From: Ascaphus truei
Lineage: Eukaryota; Chordata; Amphibia; Anura; Ascaphidae
NCBI GenBank assembly: GCA_036426205.1
Contig: WSYH01002488.1
Span: 21,862-85,861 of the forward strand
Direction of reading: 5' to 3'
Length of the DNA: 64,000 bases
Notes under the pieces: generated by a model
What the model saw: only the letters and a program-made list of their open reading frames with translations
Told to the model about the DNA's origin: nothing
Database searches by the model: none
Part shown: positions 11,780 through 23,128 of the stretch, piece by piece
Layout of the letters: each line of letters starts with the position of its first letter
Position numbering within the stretch: the stretch's first letter is position 1
Translations under genes and position numbers: made by a program

Positions 11780-12465
11780 CTGTCACCCGCTGATCATTAC
11801 ACTTCCCTCTCCTCCCTGAGCTCATCACTCCCTCTCTCCCTGCAGCTTCTCACAATCCTCTCTCTACCTGCATGACCATCACCCCCTCTCCCTGCAGACC
11901 ATCACTCCTCTATCCCTGCAGCTCAATCAGCACCTCTCTTTCCTTCGCAGACCATTGCTTCTCTCTCTGCAGACCATCACTCCTCCCCCTGCAGCCAATC
12001 GCTTCTCTACCTGAAGACGCATCGCTTCTCTCTACCTTAAGACCATTGCTTCTCGCCCTGCGACCATCACTCACTCCTCTCTCCCTGCAGACCTTCACTC
12101 CTCTCCTATCTCTCTCCCTGCAGACCATTGCTTCTCTCTCCCTGCAGACATTGCTTCTCTCATCTCCCTGCAGACCTCACTCTTCCCCCTGCAGGAACCA
12201 TAACGCGCCTCGCTCCCTGCAGACCATTGCTTCCTCTCTCCCTGCAGATCTCACTCTCCCCTGCAGACCATCATCCTTTCCCTGCATCCATCACTCCCCT
12301 CTCCCTGCAGACCATCACTCCCCTCTCCCTGCAGATCACCATCACTAACTCCCTCTCTCCCTGCAGACCATCACTCCTCTTTTCCCTGCGTCATCACTCC
12401 AGCTATCCGCTGAAGAACACACCCCACTATCCCTGCAGCTCATCACTCCTTTCTCTCTCTCTGTT
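11780..12465. repeat. Pyrimidine-rich minisatellite (CTCTCCCTGCAGACCATCA)
   Basis: More than fifteen degenerate units of about 25-30 bp built on ctctccctgcagaccatcact. Each unit mimics a 3' splice site (polypyrimidine plus CAG), which makes exon calls in and after it unsafe. Confidence 0.8.
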
Positions 12466-12472
12466 CCTGCAG

Positions 12473-12628
12473 GCAGTGTGTGGGTATTTCCAGGTACTCA
12501 TCAGTTCCCCATCCTGTGTGACAGCTCCCTGTATACTTCGCCGTGAGTATCCTGGTCTTGTCACTACATTTACTGGCTATATTCTCTATGGTGTGGTGGT
12601 GCTCATCTGTATCTCTGGGGTCAAGGGT
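12473..12628 (+). other. Exon-like segment(s) of unknown identity
   Basis: After ctgttcctgcag, 70 bases (12473-12542) lie between an acceptor and a good donor (GTGAGT at 12543). One frame reads SVWVFPGTHQFPILCDSSLY. A second stretch encoding a hydrophobic GYILYGVVVLICISGVK ends at another GTGAGT at about 12629. I do not recognise a family. The upstream minisatellite mimics acceptors, so this may be chance. Confidence 0.2.
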
Positions 12629-14839
12629 GAGTCCACACAACCACACGCGCCGCACACACCACACACACCACACACAACAAGGGGGGGGGTGGGGGGGGTG
12701 CAACACACACCCACGCTGATATAGCCGGCTTGCCCGATTGATACAATGGAGAGAACAAAGGGATAAGCCCTCTAACCCATGATGAGAATTACACAGGGGA
12801 AATACAGGAGAAGATAAACGGGATGATTAAGATACAGTACAAGTGGCGGCCGCCTTTATCCTAATGCGGCCGGATCCGCGGCGCTCTGATAATCGCGGGC
12901 AGATTGTGTTTTTTTTTTGGTCCGTAGTGAATTGCGTTATTTTAGCGGTCGTGATATTAGCATTTTATTGTCGCTGTCTGCAATACTGCAATACCGTCTA
13001 AAAACTCAGGGTGCGTTCGCGAGCGTGTGTCTTGGAAGTCTAATACTTTAGCAGTTCAACCAAGTCAGTATAACGTCTGCGTGTGCGCGTGCAGTAATTG
13101 TAAATTTGCATATTTACTGTATACATGCATTGCAGTGCTGTATGTCTCATTTGAAAATTGTTGAAACGCATAGGGTGTACAGTACTGTAACAGTGTCACA
13201 TTTCGGCATCTACAGCGCTCTCCCTCGCTGCCCCCGCACACACAGGATAATTACTGCACATGCAGTGTATTTACAAGTTCTTATTATCTGCAGTGCGTAC
13301 ATCTCTCCCACACCATTCCTTTGAATGTGTGTCTTTCTGGTTTCAATCAAATTCCTGCTTGACAGCAGATGATTACTGCTATGCGCCTGTAACTTCACCC
13401 ACCACTGGTTGCTGAGTGAGTGACCAAAAAATATAATTTTTTTTTTTTCCTCATGTTTTATTTTATTTTCTCCACAAGCCTGCAAAAACCATCTTGATAT
13501 TACGATATTCAATCTGTGCTGTAGCTTTTGACTGTGACCCTGTGCGTTTGCCTGCACAGTGTGCTTTTTATGTACTGTATTGGGGGGTGTAGGGATCAAA
13601 TTATTATGATGACTGCCTTTTGAAATTATGTCATTTCTTTGAACTGCAGTACAACTAATCTTCCTGCAGCTGTACCCTGTGCCCCCCTCCCCCACGCACA
13701 CACACAAGGCTCGCTCACGGATTTGAAACTCTTATCGACAGACACCTCTACAGAGTCATTCATTTTCTGAAGTTGTCGTTGTGTTTTTAATCCGTCCCTA
13801 GCCGAGCATCACCTACTGCGCCTGTGTGTAATCCTCTTTAGATGGGAGCTAGTGATTACTGCGCATGACTCACCCAACCCCCACCCCCCCAATCCTTTGA
13901 GGCTTTGTTACGGTAACGCTTTGGAAAATCCCTTCTCGAATTTGATAGTTAATCTGATTTGCCACAGCACTGTGAGAATTGAGAGTTAAAAAAACCATTA
14001 GTGATTCATGTTGTTTTGTCATTTTTTTTCTTTGGTGTACTGTAGGTGTGGGGGGGGGGGTATTTGTCAATGATTATGATTATCATGAATGTAAATAAAT
14101 ATTTATTTTATTTTATCAGGAACAAAAACAATATATAAAAATAATCATGAATAATTCATACTGTTATGCAGTCTTTATTAATTTTTCTGTCAGATGGAAA
14201 TGAGGGCGGTGGATATCATGAATTATGCACATGAAATAATTTTTAATTAATATATAATATATATAATATATATAGTAATATAATTTTTTCCATCTTATTT
14301 TCTTCCTCGTTCTGGTTACAGTACAGTAGTTCATTGAGAGAGGAGAGGTTTTGTGTACAGTACATCATGACTGCAGTTTAGATACTGTACACTTAACTGT
14401 ACAAACAGTTCACAGACTGTACACGATACCCCCCCTTTCCCCAGTCCATCCTTTTTTTCTGAAAAGACAAGAAAACAAAAAATGAGTGCAGTAATGTGCA
14501 TACTGTATTATGGCATTGTGTGCTGTGTAGTACTGTCAAACTAGTTATACTGGAACTACTGTATACCGTGACTTACTGTTAAATAATTTGTAACAGGTGG
14601 CTGGTGCTGCTCTCTCTGGAAAGAAAAAAATTGAGCAGTAGGTGCATAATGTATTATGGCATTGTGTACTGTATAGCTACTCCATATTGGACTACATAAT
14701 GCAGTTAGTACTGTAAAACTAGTCTATACTGGAACTACTGTACTGTATAGTCTGATTACTAGGAATGAAAAAATCTGTGCCATACTTACCTGTATCATAC
14801 TGTACTTACAATATACTGTACAGTACTATACGTACCATA

Positions 14840-15899
14840 CTACCTTCCTGATGCTTGCCCATTACGTGCGATCACAATGGGCAACACAGTCGCAATATGG
14901 TCAATATATTTATTGCATCGTTCCACGGTGAGTACATCATTCCAAAAACTCAGTATGCCGTGCCCACACTCACCTTTTGGAGGGTTTCACGACTTTTCGG
15001 ATATGGTTCTTCAGCTGATGCCAGACCATTTCGATCGGATTGAAGTCTGGCGATTGTCATTGGAGGGGGGAAAAAAGGACAATTAGTTTAAGAGATACAG
15101 TACACAGTAAAAACAGTGGGAAAAAATGAGACACGGTTACCGCACTTACTCCCCTGGCATCTTCACCCAGTTGATACCGCGCTCAAGGATATGCGCTGTT
15201 GACGCAGTGTGCTTCGGCTCGTTGTCCTGGTAGAAACGGTGACCATCCGAGAACTCATGTGTGATGTATTCCACAATCTCAGGCACAATTTTGTCTTGGA
15301 AGAAAGCTTTATTCATGATTCCTATAACAAGAAAAGAAAAGTGCTCAAAAAACTGCACACTAGTACAGTACAGTGCGTAAGGCTACATTATATTTGATAT
15401 ATTTACCTTGAAAGATGACAATGCATCCTGGTCCACGCCTAGAGATGGCACCCCACACATGCATCTTCACGGGTGTTTGGACGCGGCTTCATAGATATGC
15501 GACCTTTTTGTGGAATGCAAAGGTGGAAAATCTCTCCAGCGAAACAGTAGACTCGTCAGTGAAGATGCAATCCTGGAAAGTTTCTCTACTGTCGATCCAT
15601 GCCTGGGCCTGAACCACTCTTGATTTTGTTAACGTCCCTTACCATGGGATACGCTCTGTAATGACAAGGAATAAATAATTTTATAGGTTACAGTACAGTT
15701 TCTTAAACAACACTTTTACCTCCTGTACTGTCCAGTACTAACCTCACACGTCCATATTTTCATCCAATTCTGCGTCTCATCTTCTTTATGCTGGTCTCAG
15801 ATACAGTGAGATGTGATTTTCCTGCAGAGTGTATTTGACCCTTAATGCATCTTCTCATCATTCTCCTCACTTATTTTGTCGACCAGAAGAGTTGTCTCC
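14840..15899 (-). pseudogene. Inverted copy of Tc1-type transposase exons 2-5
   Basis: Minus-strand mirror of 19061-20130: exon 2 15899-15743, exon 3 15655-15407, exon 4 15321-15150, exon 5 about 15054-14840. It shares the in-frame TGA in exon 2 with the right copy. Extra damage includes loss of the G of the exon 5 acceptor (ATGACA-ATCG) and frame changes in exon 5 near 14975. Sharing the nonsense codon shows that both arms come from one already-dead copy, by duplication or misassembly, not from two insertions. Confidence 0.75.
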
Positions 15900-16369
15900 C
15901 TACAATGTAAAGAAAAACAACAATCCGGTAAGTGTGCAGTGCAGTAGGCCACAAGCCACAGCACATTATTTGCAGTTAAAAAAAGTATACAGTGAGATAT
16001 TGTTCTATTAAATGCAGCAATATAAACAATATACAGTATATATGTTGTATATAAATATACCGAAAATAACTATAAAATTAGATACAGTAGATCTACACAA
16101 TATATTGTTCTATTAATATGCAGCAATATAAACCATATATATACTGTTGTTATATAAATATACAGAAATAACTATAAAATTAGATACACTAGATCTACAC
16201 AAATATTGTTCTATTAATATGCAGCAATATAAACAATATACAGGTAAACCCCGTTATAACGCGACCCGTTATAACGCGATTCGGTTATTAAACGCAGTTT
16301 CCGTGGCTCCGTTTTTAAAAAAAAAAAAAAAATTAAATTTACATTTTTTTTTGCACACTGGCACAACAA

Positions 16370-16975
16370 GCACACACAACTGCTCACTGCTCACACTGCA
16401 ACACACTGCACACTGCTCACTGCACACAGCACACACTCTCACTGCTCACACTGAACACTGCACACAGCACACACTCTCACTGCAGCACACACCTGCACAT
16501 ACACTGTCACTGCTCACACTGCACACAACACACACTCTCACTGCACACACTGCTCACTGCTCACACTGCACACTGCACACACACACACTCTCACTGCCAC
16601 ACTGCTACACTGCACACTGCACACTGCACACTGCACACAGCACCACACTTCACTGCCACACTGCACACACTATCACTCAGCACTCAGATGTCAGCAGCCA
16701 CCCCCCTCAAGTCAGCAGCCCACCCCCCTCACATGTCAGCAGCCCACCCCCCTCACATGTCAGAAGCCCACCCCCCTTCACATGTCAGCAGCCACCCCCC
16801 CCTCACATGTCAGCAGCCACCCCCCCTCAATGTCAGCAGCCCACCCTCACATGTCAGCAGCCCCCCCCACATGTCAGCAGCCCACCCCCCCTCACAGGTC
16901 AGCAGCCCACCCACCCCCCTCCACATGTCAGCAGCCCACCCCCCCTCCAATGTCAGCAGCCCAACCCCCTCGCCA
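16370..16975. repeat. CACTGCACAC-rich tract and CACATGTCAGCAGCCCACCC minisatellite
   Basis: Short tandem CACTG/CACAC words to about 16680, then about twelve units of roughly 22 bp. Mirrored at about 17975-18610. The long open frames here (for example MSAATPP repeats) are low-complexity artefacts. Confidence 0.85.
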
Positions 16976-17019
16976 TGGGAAGATGATAGGTGCAGCCCTA
17001 CAGACGAGGATACCACTCC

Positions 17020-17960
17020 TCTTCTTCCATTCTATATATACCACTCTCTTCTATATACCACTCCTCTTCTATATACCACTCCTCTTCTATATACCACTCC
17101 TCTTCTATTACCCACTCCTCTTCTATGTACCAACTCCTCTTCTATGTCTACCTCTTTAATACATCCTCTTCTATATAACACTCAAGCTTCTATATACCAC
17201 TCCATCATATATACCTATCATTACAACTCCTTTCTATTAATGTACCACCCTCCTCTTCTATGTTACCACTCCTCTTCTATGTACCACTCCTTTCTATTAC
17301 CACTCCCTTCTATGTCACCACTCTCTTCTATATACACTCTCTTCTATATACCACTCATCTTCTGTCCACTACTCTTCTATTACCTCTCCTCTTCTATATA
17401 CCACTCCTCTTCTATATATACCACTCCTCTTCTATGTACCACTCCTCTTATATGTCCCAATCCTCTTCTAGTACCACTCCTCTTCTATGTACACCTCTTC
17501 TATGTACACTCCTCTTCTATATACCACTCTCTTCTATATAGAAGAGGAGTGGTACATAGAAGAGGAGTGGTACATAGAAGAGGAGTGGTACATAGAAGAG
17601 GAGTGGTATATAGAAGAGGAGTGGTATATAGAAGAGGAGTGGTACATAGAAGAGGAGTGGTACATAGAAGAGGAGTGGTACATTATATAGAAGAGAGTGT
17701 ATATGAAGTACGGAAGTTAAGTGGAGTGGTATATAGAAGCTTTGGATGTGTAACTAGAAGAGGATTGGTATCTATAAGAGGTAGTGTGTACTAGAAGAGG
17801 ATTGGTACATAGAAGAGAGGAGGTAACCTAGAAGAGGAGTGGGTATATAGAAGAGGAGTGGTATATAAGAAGAGGTCAAGAGAGATGTATAGTAGAAGAG
17901 GGTGGGTAGTATAACAAGAGAATTGGTTATAGAAGAGGAGTGGTATCCTGTCTGTAGGGC
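17020..17960. repeat. 18-bp minisatellite with strand switch at about 17540
   Basis: TACCACTCCTCTTCTATA units run to about 17540, then switch directly to the complement GAAGAGGAGTGGTACATA. The switch is the hinge of the whole palindrome. Units away from the hinge carry many indels. Confidence 0.85.
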
Positions 17961-19060
17961 TGCACCTATCATCTTCCCATGGCGAGGGGGTGGGCTGCTG
18001 ACTTGGAGGGGGGGTGGGCTGCTGACATGTGAGGGGGGGGGTGGGCTGCTGACCTGTGAGGGGGGGTGGGCTGCTGACATGTGGGGGGGGCTGCTGACAT
18101 GTGAGGGTGGGCTGCTGACATGTGAGGGGGGGTGGCTGCTGACATGTGAGGGGGGGGTGGCTGCTGACATGTGAGAGGGGGGGTGGGCTTCTGACATGTG
18201 AGGGGGGTGGGCTGCTGACATGTGAGGGGGGGTGGGCTGCTGACATGTGAGGGGGGGTGGGCTGCTGACATCTGAGTGCTGAGTGATAGTGTGTGCAGTG
18301 TGGGCAGTGAGAGTGTGTGCTGTGTGCAGTGTGCAGTGTGCAGTGTGCAGTGTGAGCAGTGTGTGCAGTGAGAGTGTGTGTTGTGTGCAGTGTGCAGTGT
18401 GAGCAGTGAGCAGTGTGTGCAGTGAGAGTGTGTGTTGTGTGCAGTGTGAGCAGTGAGCAGTGTATGTGCAGTGTGTGCTGCAGTGAGAGTGTGTGCTGTG
18501 TGCAGTGTTCAGTGTGAGCAGTGAGAGTGTGTGCTGTGTGCAGTGAGCAGTGTGCAGTGTGTGCAGTGTGAGCAGTGAGCAGTGTGTGTGCAGTGTGTGC
18601 AGTGTGCAAAAAAAAAATGTAAATTTAATTTTTTTTTTTTTTTTAAACGGGAGCCACGGGAAAACTGCGTTATAACCGAATCGCGTTATAACGGGTCGCG
18701 TTATAACGGGGTTTACCTGTATATTGTTTATATTGCTGCATATTAATAGAACAATATTTTGTGTAGATCTAGTGTATCTAATTTTATAGTTATTTCTGTA
18801 TATTTATATAACAACAGTATATATATTGTTTATATTGCTGCATATTAATAGAACAATATATTGTGTAGATCTACTGTATCTAATTTTATAGTTATTTCGG
18901 TATATTTATATAACAACAGTATATACTGTATATTGTTTATATTGCTGCATATTAATAGAACAATATCTCACTGTATACTTTTTTTACTGCAAATAATGTG
19001 CTGTGCTTGTGGCCTACTGCACTGCAACTTACCGGATTGTTGTTTTTCTGTACATTGTAG

Positions 19061-19219
19061 GGAGACAACTCTTCTGGTCGACAAAATAAGTGAGGAGAAT
19101 GATGAGAAGAATGCATTAAGGGTCAAATACACTCTGCAGGAAAATCACAATCTCACTGTATCTGAGACCAGCATAAAGAAGATGAGACGCAGAATTGGAT
19201 GAAAATATGGACGTGTGAG
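19061..19219 (+). pseudogene. Tc1-type transposase exon 2
   Basis: Acceptor ttgtag, donor GTTAGT. Encodes ETTLLVDKISEENDEKNALR and continues to MRRRIG, then an in-frame TGA at 19200-19202 before KYGRVR. It corresponds to the second helix-turn-helix region and the linker. The stop kills the product unless it is a sequence error, but the inverted copy has the same stop. Confidence 0.7.
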
Positions 19220-19305
19220 GTTAGTACTGGACAGTACAGGAGGTAAAAGTGTTGTTTAAGAAACTGTACTGTACCTATAAAATTATTTATTCCTTGTCAT
19301 TACAG

Positions 19306-19559
19306 AGCGTATCCCATGGTAAGGGACGTTAACAAAATCAAAAGAGTGGTTCAGGCCCAGGCATGGATCGACAGTAGAGAAACTTTCCAGGATTGCATCT
19401 TCACTGACGAGTCTACTGTTTCGCTGGAGAGATTTTCCACCTTTGCATTCCACAAAAAAGGTCGCATATCTATGAAGCCGCGTCCAAAACACCCAGTGAA
19501 GATGCATGTGTGGGGTGCCATCTCTAGGCGTGGACCAGGATGCATTGTCATCTTTCAAG
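19306..19559 (+). CDS. Tc1-type transposase exon 3 (first catalytic Asp)
   Basis: Acceptor cattacag, donor GTAAAA. Reads RAYPMVRDVNKIKRVV, then DCIFTDESTVSLERF, which holds the first Asp of the DDE triad, then HVWGAISRRGPGCIVIF. This is the classical Tc1 catalytic core (W.DE-type strand, then HVWGAIS). It splices into exon 2 (AG+A = Arg) and exon 4 (G+GA = Gly) without a frame change. Confidence 0.75.
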
Positions 19560-19645
19560 GTAAAATATATCAAATATAATGTAGCCTTACGCACTGTACT
19601 GTACTAGTGTGCAGTTTTTTGAGCACTTTTCTTTTCTTGTTATAG

Positions 19646-19817
19646 GAATCATGAATAAAGCTTTCTTCCAAGACAAAATTGTGCCTGAGATTGTGGAATA
19701 CATCACACATGAGTTCTCGGATGGTCACCGTTTCTACCAGGACAACGAGCCGAAGCACACTGCGTCAACAGCGCATATCCTTGAGCGCGGTATCAACTGG
19801 GTGAAGATGCCAGGGGA
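19646..19817 (+). CDS. Tc1-type transposase exon 4 (second catalytic Asp)
   Basis: Acceptor ttatag, donor GTAAGT. Encodes [16 protein letters not shown] and then [12 protein letters not shown], with the second Asp in the DN.PKHT motif diagnostic of Tc1/mariner transposases. It ends ...VKMPGE, joining exon 5 as GA+A. Confidence 0.78.
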
Positions 19818-19913
19818 GTAAGTGCGGTAACCGTGTCTCATTTTTTCCCACTGTTTTTACTGTGTACTGTATCTCTTAAACTAATTGTCCTTTTTTTCCC
19901 CCTCCAATGACAG

Positions 19914-20130
19914 ATCGCCAGACTTCAATCCGATCGAAATGGTCTGGCATCAGCTGAAGAACCATATCCGAAAAGTCGTGAAACCCTCCAAAAAGGATGA
20001 GTTGGGGCACGGCATACTGAGTTTTTGGAATGATGTACTCACCGTGGAACGATGCAATAAATATATTGACCATATTGCGACTGTGTTGCCCATTGTGATC
20101 GCACGTAATGGGCAAGCATCAGGAAGGTAG
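19914..20130 (+). CDS. Tc1-type transposase exon 5 (catalytic Glu, C-terminus)
   Basis: Acceptor atgacag. Encodes SPDFNPIEMVWHQLKNHIRK, the SPD.NPIE..W motif with the catalytic Glu, and ends VIARNGQASGR then TAG. Joined with exons 1-4 the coding length is 990 nt (329 residues plus stop), the usual size for Tc1-type transposases. In the joined product 32 residues separate the second Asp and the Glu, against 34 in canonical Tc1. Multiple introns are unusual for this family. Confidence 0.78.
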
Positions 20131-22161
20131 TATGGTACAGTATAGTACTGTACAGTAGTATTGTAAGTACAGTATGATACAGGTAAGTATGGCACAGATT
20201 TTTTCATTCCTAGTAATCAGACTATACAGTACAGTAGTTCCAGTATAGACTAGTTTTACAGTACTAACTGCATTATGTAGTCCAATATGGAGTAGCTATA
20301 CAGTACACAATGCCATAATACAGTATGCACCTAACTGCTCAATTTTTTTCTTTCCAGAGAGAGCAGCACCAGCCACCTGGTTACAAATTATTTAACAGTA
20401 GTCACGGTATACAGTAGTTCCAGTATAGACTAGTTTGACAGTACTACACAGCACACAATGCCATAATACAGTATGCACATTACTGCACTCATTTTTTGTT
20501 TTCTTGTCTTTTCAGAAAAAAAGGATGGACTGGGGAAGAGGGGGGGTATCGTGTACAGTCTGTGAACTGTTTGTACAGTTAAGTGTACAGTATCTAAACT
20601 GCAGTCATGATGTACTGTACACAAAACCTCTCCTCTCTCAATGAACTACTGTACTGTAACCAGAACGAGGAAGAAGATAAAGATGGAAAAAATTATATTA
20701 CTATATATATTATTATATATTATATATTATTAATTAAAATTATTATCAATGTGCATAATTCATGATTATCCACCGGCCCTCAATTTCCATCTGACAGAAA
20801 AAATTAATAAAGACTGCATAACAGTATGAATTATTCATGATTATTTTTATATATTGTTTTTGTTCCTGATAAAATAAAATAAATATTTATTTACATTCAT
20901 GATAATCATAATCATTGACAAATACCCCCCCCCCCACACCTACAGTACACCAAAGAAAAAAATGACAAAACAACATGAATCAGCTAATGGTTTTTTTAAC
21001 TCTCAATTCTCACAGTGCTGTGCAAATCAGATTTACATATCAAATTCGAGAAGGGATTTTCCAAAGCGTTACCGTAAACAAAGCCTCAAAGGATTGGGGG
21101 GGGGGGTTGGGTGAGTCATGCGCAGTAATCAGCTAGCTCCCATCTCAAAGAGGATTACACACAGGCGCAGTGAGGTGATGCTCGGCTAGGGACGGATTAA
21201 AAACACAACGACAAGCTTCAGAAAATGAATGACTCTGTAGAGGTGTCTGTCGATAAGAGTTTCAAATCCGTGAGCGAGCCTTGTGTGTGTGCGTGGGGGA
21301 GGGGGGCACAGGGTACAGCTGCAGGAAGGATTAGTTGTACTGCAGTTCAAAGAAATGACATAATTTCAAAAGGCAGGTCATCATAATAATTTGATCCCTA
21401 CACCCCCAAATACAGTACATAAAAAGCACACATGTGCAGGCAAACGCACAGGGTCACAGTCAAAAGCTACAGCACAGATTGAATATCGTAATATCAAGAT
21501 GGTTTTTGCAGGCTTGTGGAGAAAATAAAAATAAAACATGAGGAGAAAAAAAAAATATATATTTTTTGGTCACTCACTCAAGCAACCAGTGGTGGGTGAA
21601 GTTACAGGCGCATGAGCAGTAATCATCTGCTGTCAAGCAGGAATGTGATTGAAACCAGAAAGACACACATTCAAAGGAATGGTGTGGGAGAGATGTACTG
21701 CACTGCAGATAAGATAAGAACTTGAAATACACTGCAGTGCAGTAAATTATCCTGTGTGTGCGGGGGCGAGCGAGGGGAGAGCGCTGTAGATGCCGAAATG
21801 TGACACTGTTACAGTACTGTACACGCCTATGCGTTTCAACAATTTTCAAATGAGACATACAGCACTGCAAATGCATGTATACAGTAAATATGCAAATTTA
21901 CAATTACTGCACGCGCACACGCAGACGTTATACTGACGTTGGTTGAACTGCTAAAGTATTAGACTTCCAAGACAACAGCTCGCGAACGCACCCTGAGTTT
22001 TTAGACGGTATTGCAGTATTGCAGACAGCGACAATAAAATGCTAATATCACGACCGCTAAAATAACGCAATTCACTACGGACCAAAAAAAAAAACACATC
22101 TGCCCGCGATTATCAGAGCGCCGCGGATCCGGCCGCATTAGGATAAAGGCGGCCGCCACTG
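20131..22161 (+). mobile_element. 3' non-coding region and right end of the Tc1-like element
   Basis: Rich in acagtactgta words, with G/C-rich subterminal DNA. The end, read inward, is CAGTGGCGGCCGCCTTTATC followed by CTAATGCGG. It abuts TA (22162-22163) and then DNA homologous to other array units (ctatatcttaatc), so a TA target is likely. The corresponding left end is not found left of exon 1. Confidence 0.6.
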
Positions 22162-22290
22162 TACTGTATCTTAATCATCCCATGTTTATCTTCTCCTGTA
22201 TTTTCCCCTGTGTAATTCTCATCATGGGTTAGAGGGCTATCCCTTTGTTCTCTCCAGTGTATAAATCCTGTAGTATGGGCTACAACCGAC

Positions 22291-22666
22291 CTTTTTCCCC
22301 CGTTTGTCCTGCCTCTCCGGGGTCCCCTTTAGATCCCGTTTGTCCTGAAAAATATTATAAATTGTCAGATTGTACATTTTGTATGTAAGTATTCATCACT
22401 TTCTTTATACAGCCTCTGTTACATCAGAGCTAATTCCTGAGCAGACACATTGCTAACAGGACAGTAGTAATTAAAATACTTTTAGTGTCTTGCTTAAACA
22501 AGTTTAAAAATGTTTTCCAGCGTTATTCCACTATTATGTGTTTTCTTTTTCCAAGGGCATATCTAGCCATTCTAATACAGAAGTCACTGTCTGTAACTTC
22601 CCTGAGGACATGCTTCTCTGGAGCCCTCACCTTTTTCTCCTTGTATTCCTGCATCGCCGGCTACTC
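22291..22666 (-). CDS. Ficolin-like collagen exons, unit 1
   Basis: 36-bp exon 22666-22631 encodes GVAGDAGIQGEK (acceptor gaacag, donor GTGAGG). 54-bp exon 22344-22291 encodes GQTGSKGDPGEAGQTGEK (acceptor tttcag, donor GTCGGT, weak). Both are phase 1 at each end, so the first Gly codon is split, as in collagen genes. This is the 3'-most unit, about 90 bp from the palindrome. Confidence 0.78.
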
Positions 22667-23128
22667 CTGTTCCAAAAAAACAAAATATAATACAAAAATG
22701 AATGAGTCTATAGGTTTGTGGGCAATTAATTTATCAGCAGAGGGTCTATCCAGTGTTGCAAAGGCTAATAAGGATCTGTAAGGAGGATTCACTTTTACTA
22801 GTAGGAGGGTTACCATTTGACTCCTAGGAAGCTATGGGCCAGCTCTCCAAATGTGCTCCTTGTGATTTCTCTTTGTTCCTTTATTTATTTATATAATGTG
22901 TTATTGAATGTTGCGTATAGCCTTACATACTGTAACTACTCCCCACAGAACAGACGCCAGATGGGCCATATAGATGGATACATTTTTGTTAAAAGTTCTA
23001 TATTCAAAATTCCTTATGTTGGAAGCAGACTATCAAAGTCTGACTGACTAAGAAAGTGATGTTAGTACTGGGCGGTTAGTATAGAGGTGTGGTCTTTTAG
23101 GACTACCATTTTCTACAAGAATTAATGT

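Larger units (their letters stand above)
12745..17500 (-). repeat. Left arm of a giant palindrome (inverted copy of 17500-22255)
   Basis: The arm is the reverse complement of the right arm along its whole length. Matched coordinates sum to about 34970-35005. It contains, in order, about 95 bp of ficolin-array flank, the terminal sequence GTGGCGGCCGCCTTTATCCT, the transposase exons 5 to 2, intron 1 sequence, a TIR element and half of the minisatellite. Scattered indels separate the arms. Confidence 0.85.
16241..18719. mobile_element. Non-autonomous TIR element at the palindrome centre (CAGGTAAACC ends)
   Basis: Both ends read CAGGTAAACCCCGTTATAAC inward and are flanked by TA, as in Tc1/mariner/pogo elements. 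The interior is itself inverted: CACTG/CACAC-rich tracts, then a GTCAGCAGCCCACCCCCCTC-type repeat, then the 18-bp minisatellite on each side. No transposase is encoded. Confidence 0.65.
17500..22255 (+). repeat. Right arm of the giant palindrome
   Basis: Mirror of 12745-17500. Homology continues past the transposon end (22161) through ctgtatcttaatcatccc to ctctcca near 22255, inside the first unit of the collagen-exon array. Host flank is therefore part of the palindrome. Confidence 0.85.

Noticed and set aside
11872..12348. Ser/Leu/Pro-rich ORF of 158 codons
   Set aside because: Product of the CTCTCCCTGCAGACCATCA minisatellite; no conserved feature.
16147..18609. Long open frames rich in His/Thr/Ser/Pro (HTAH..., MSAATPP...) around the palindrome centre
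   Set aside because: Direct translations of CACTG/CACAC tracts and a GTCAGCAGCCCACCC minisatellite; mirrored on both strands, no start context.
16370..18610. Possible CRISPR-like array (regular repeats of about 20 bp)
   Set aside because: Units are contiguous without unique spacers, in eukaryotic DNA; a minisatellite explains them.
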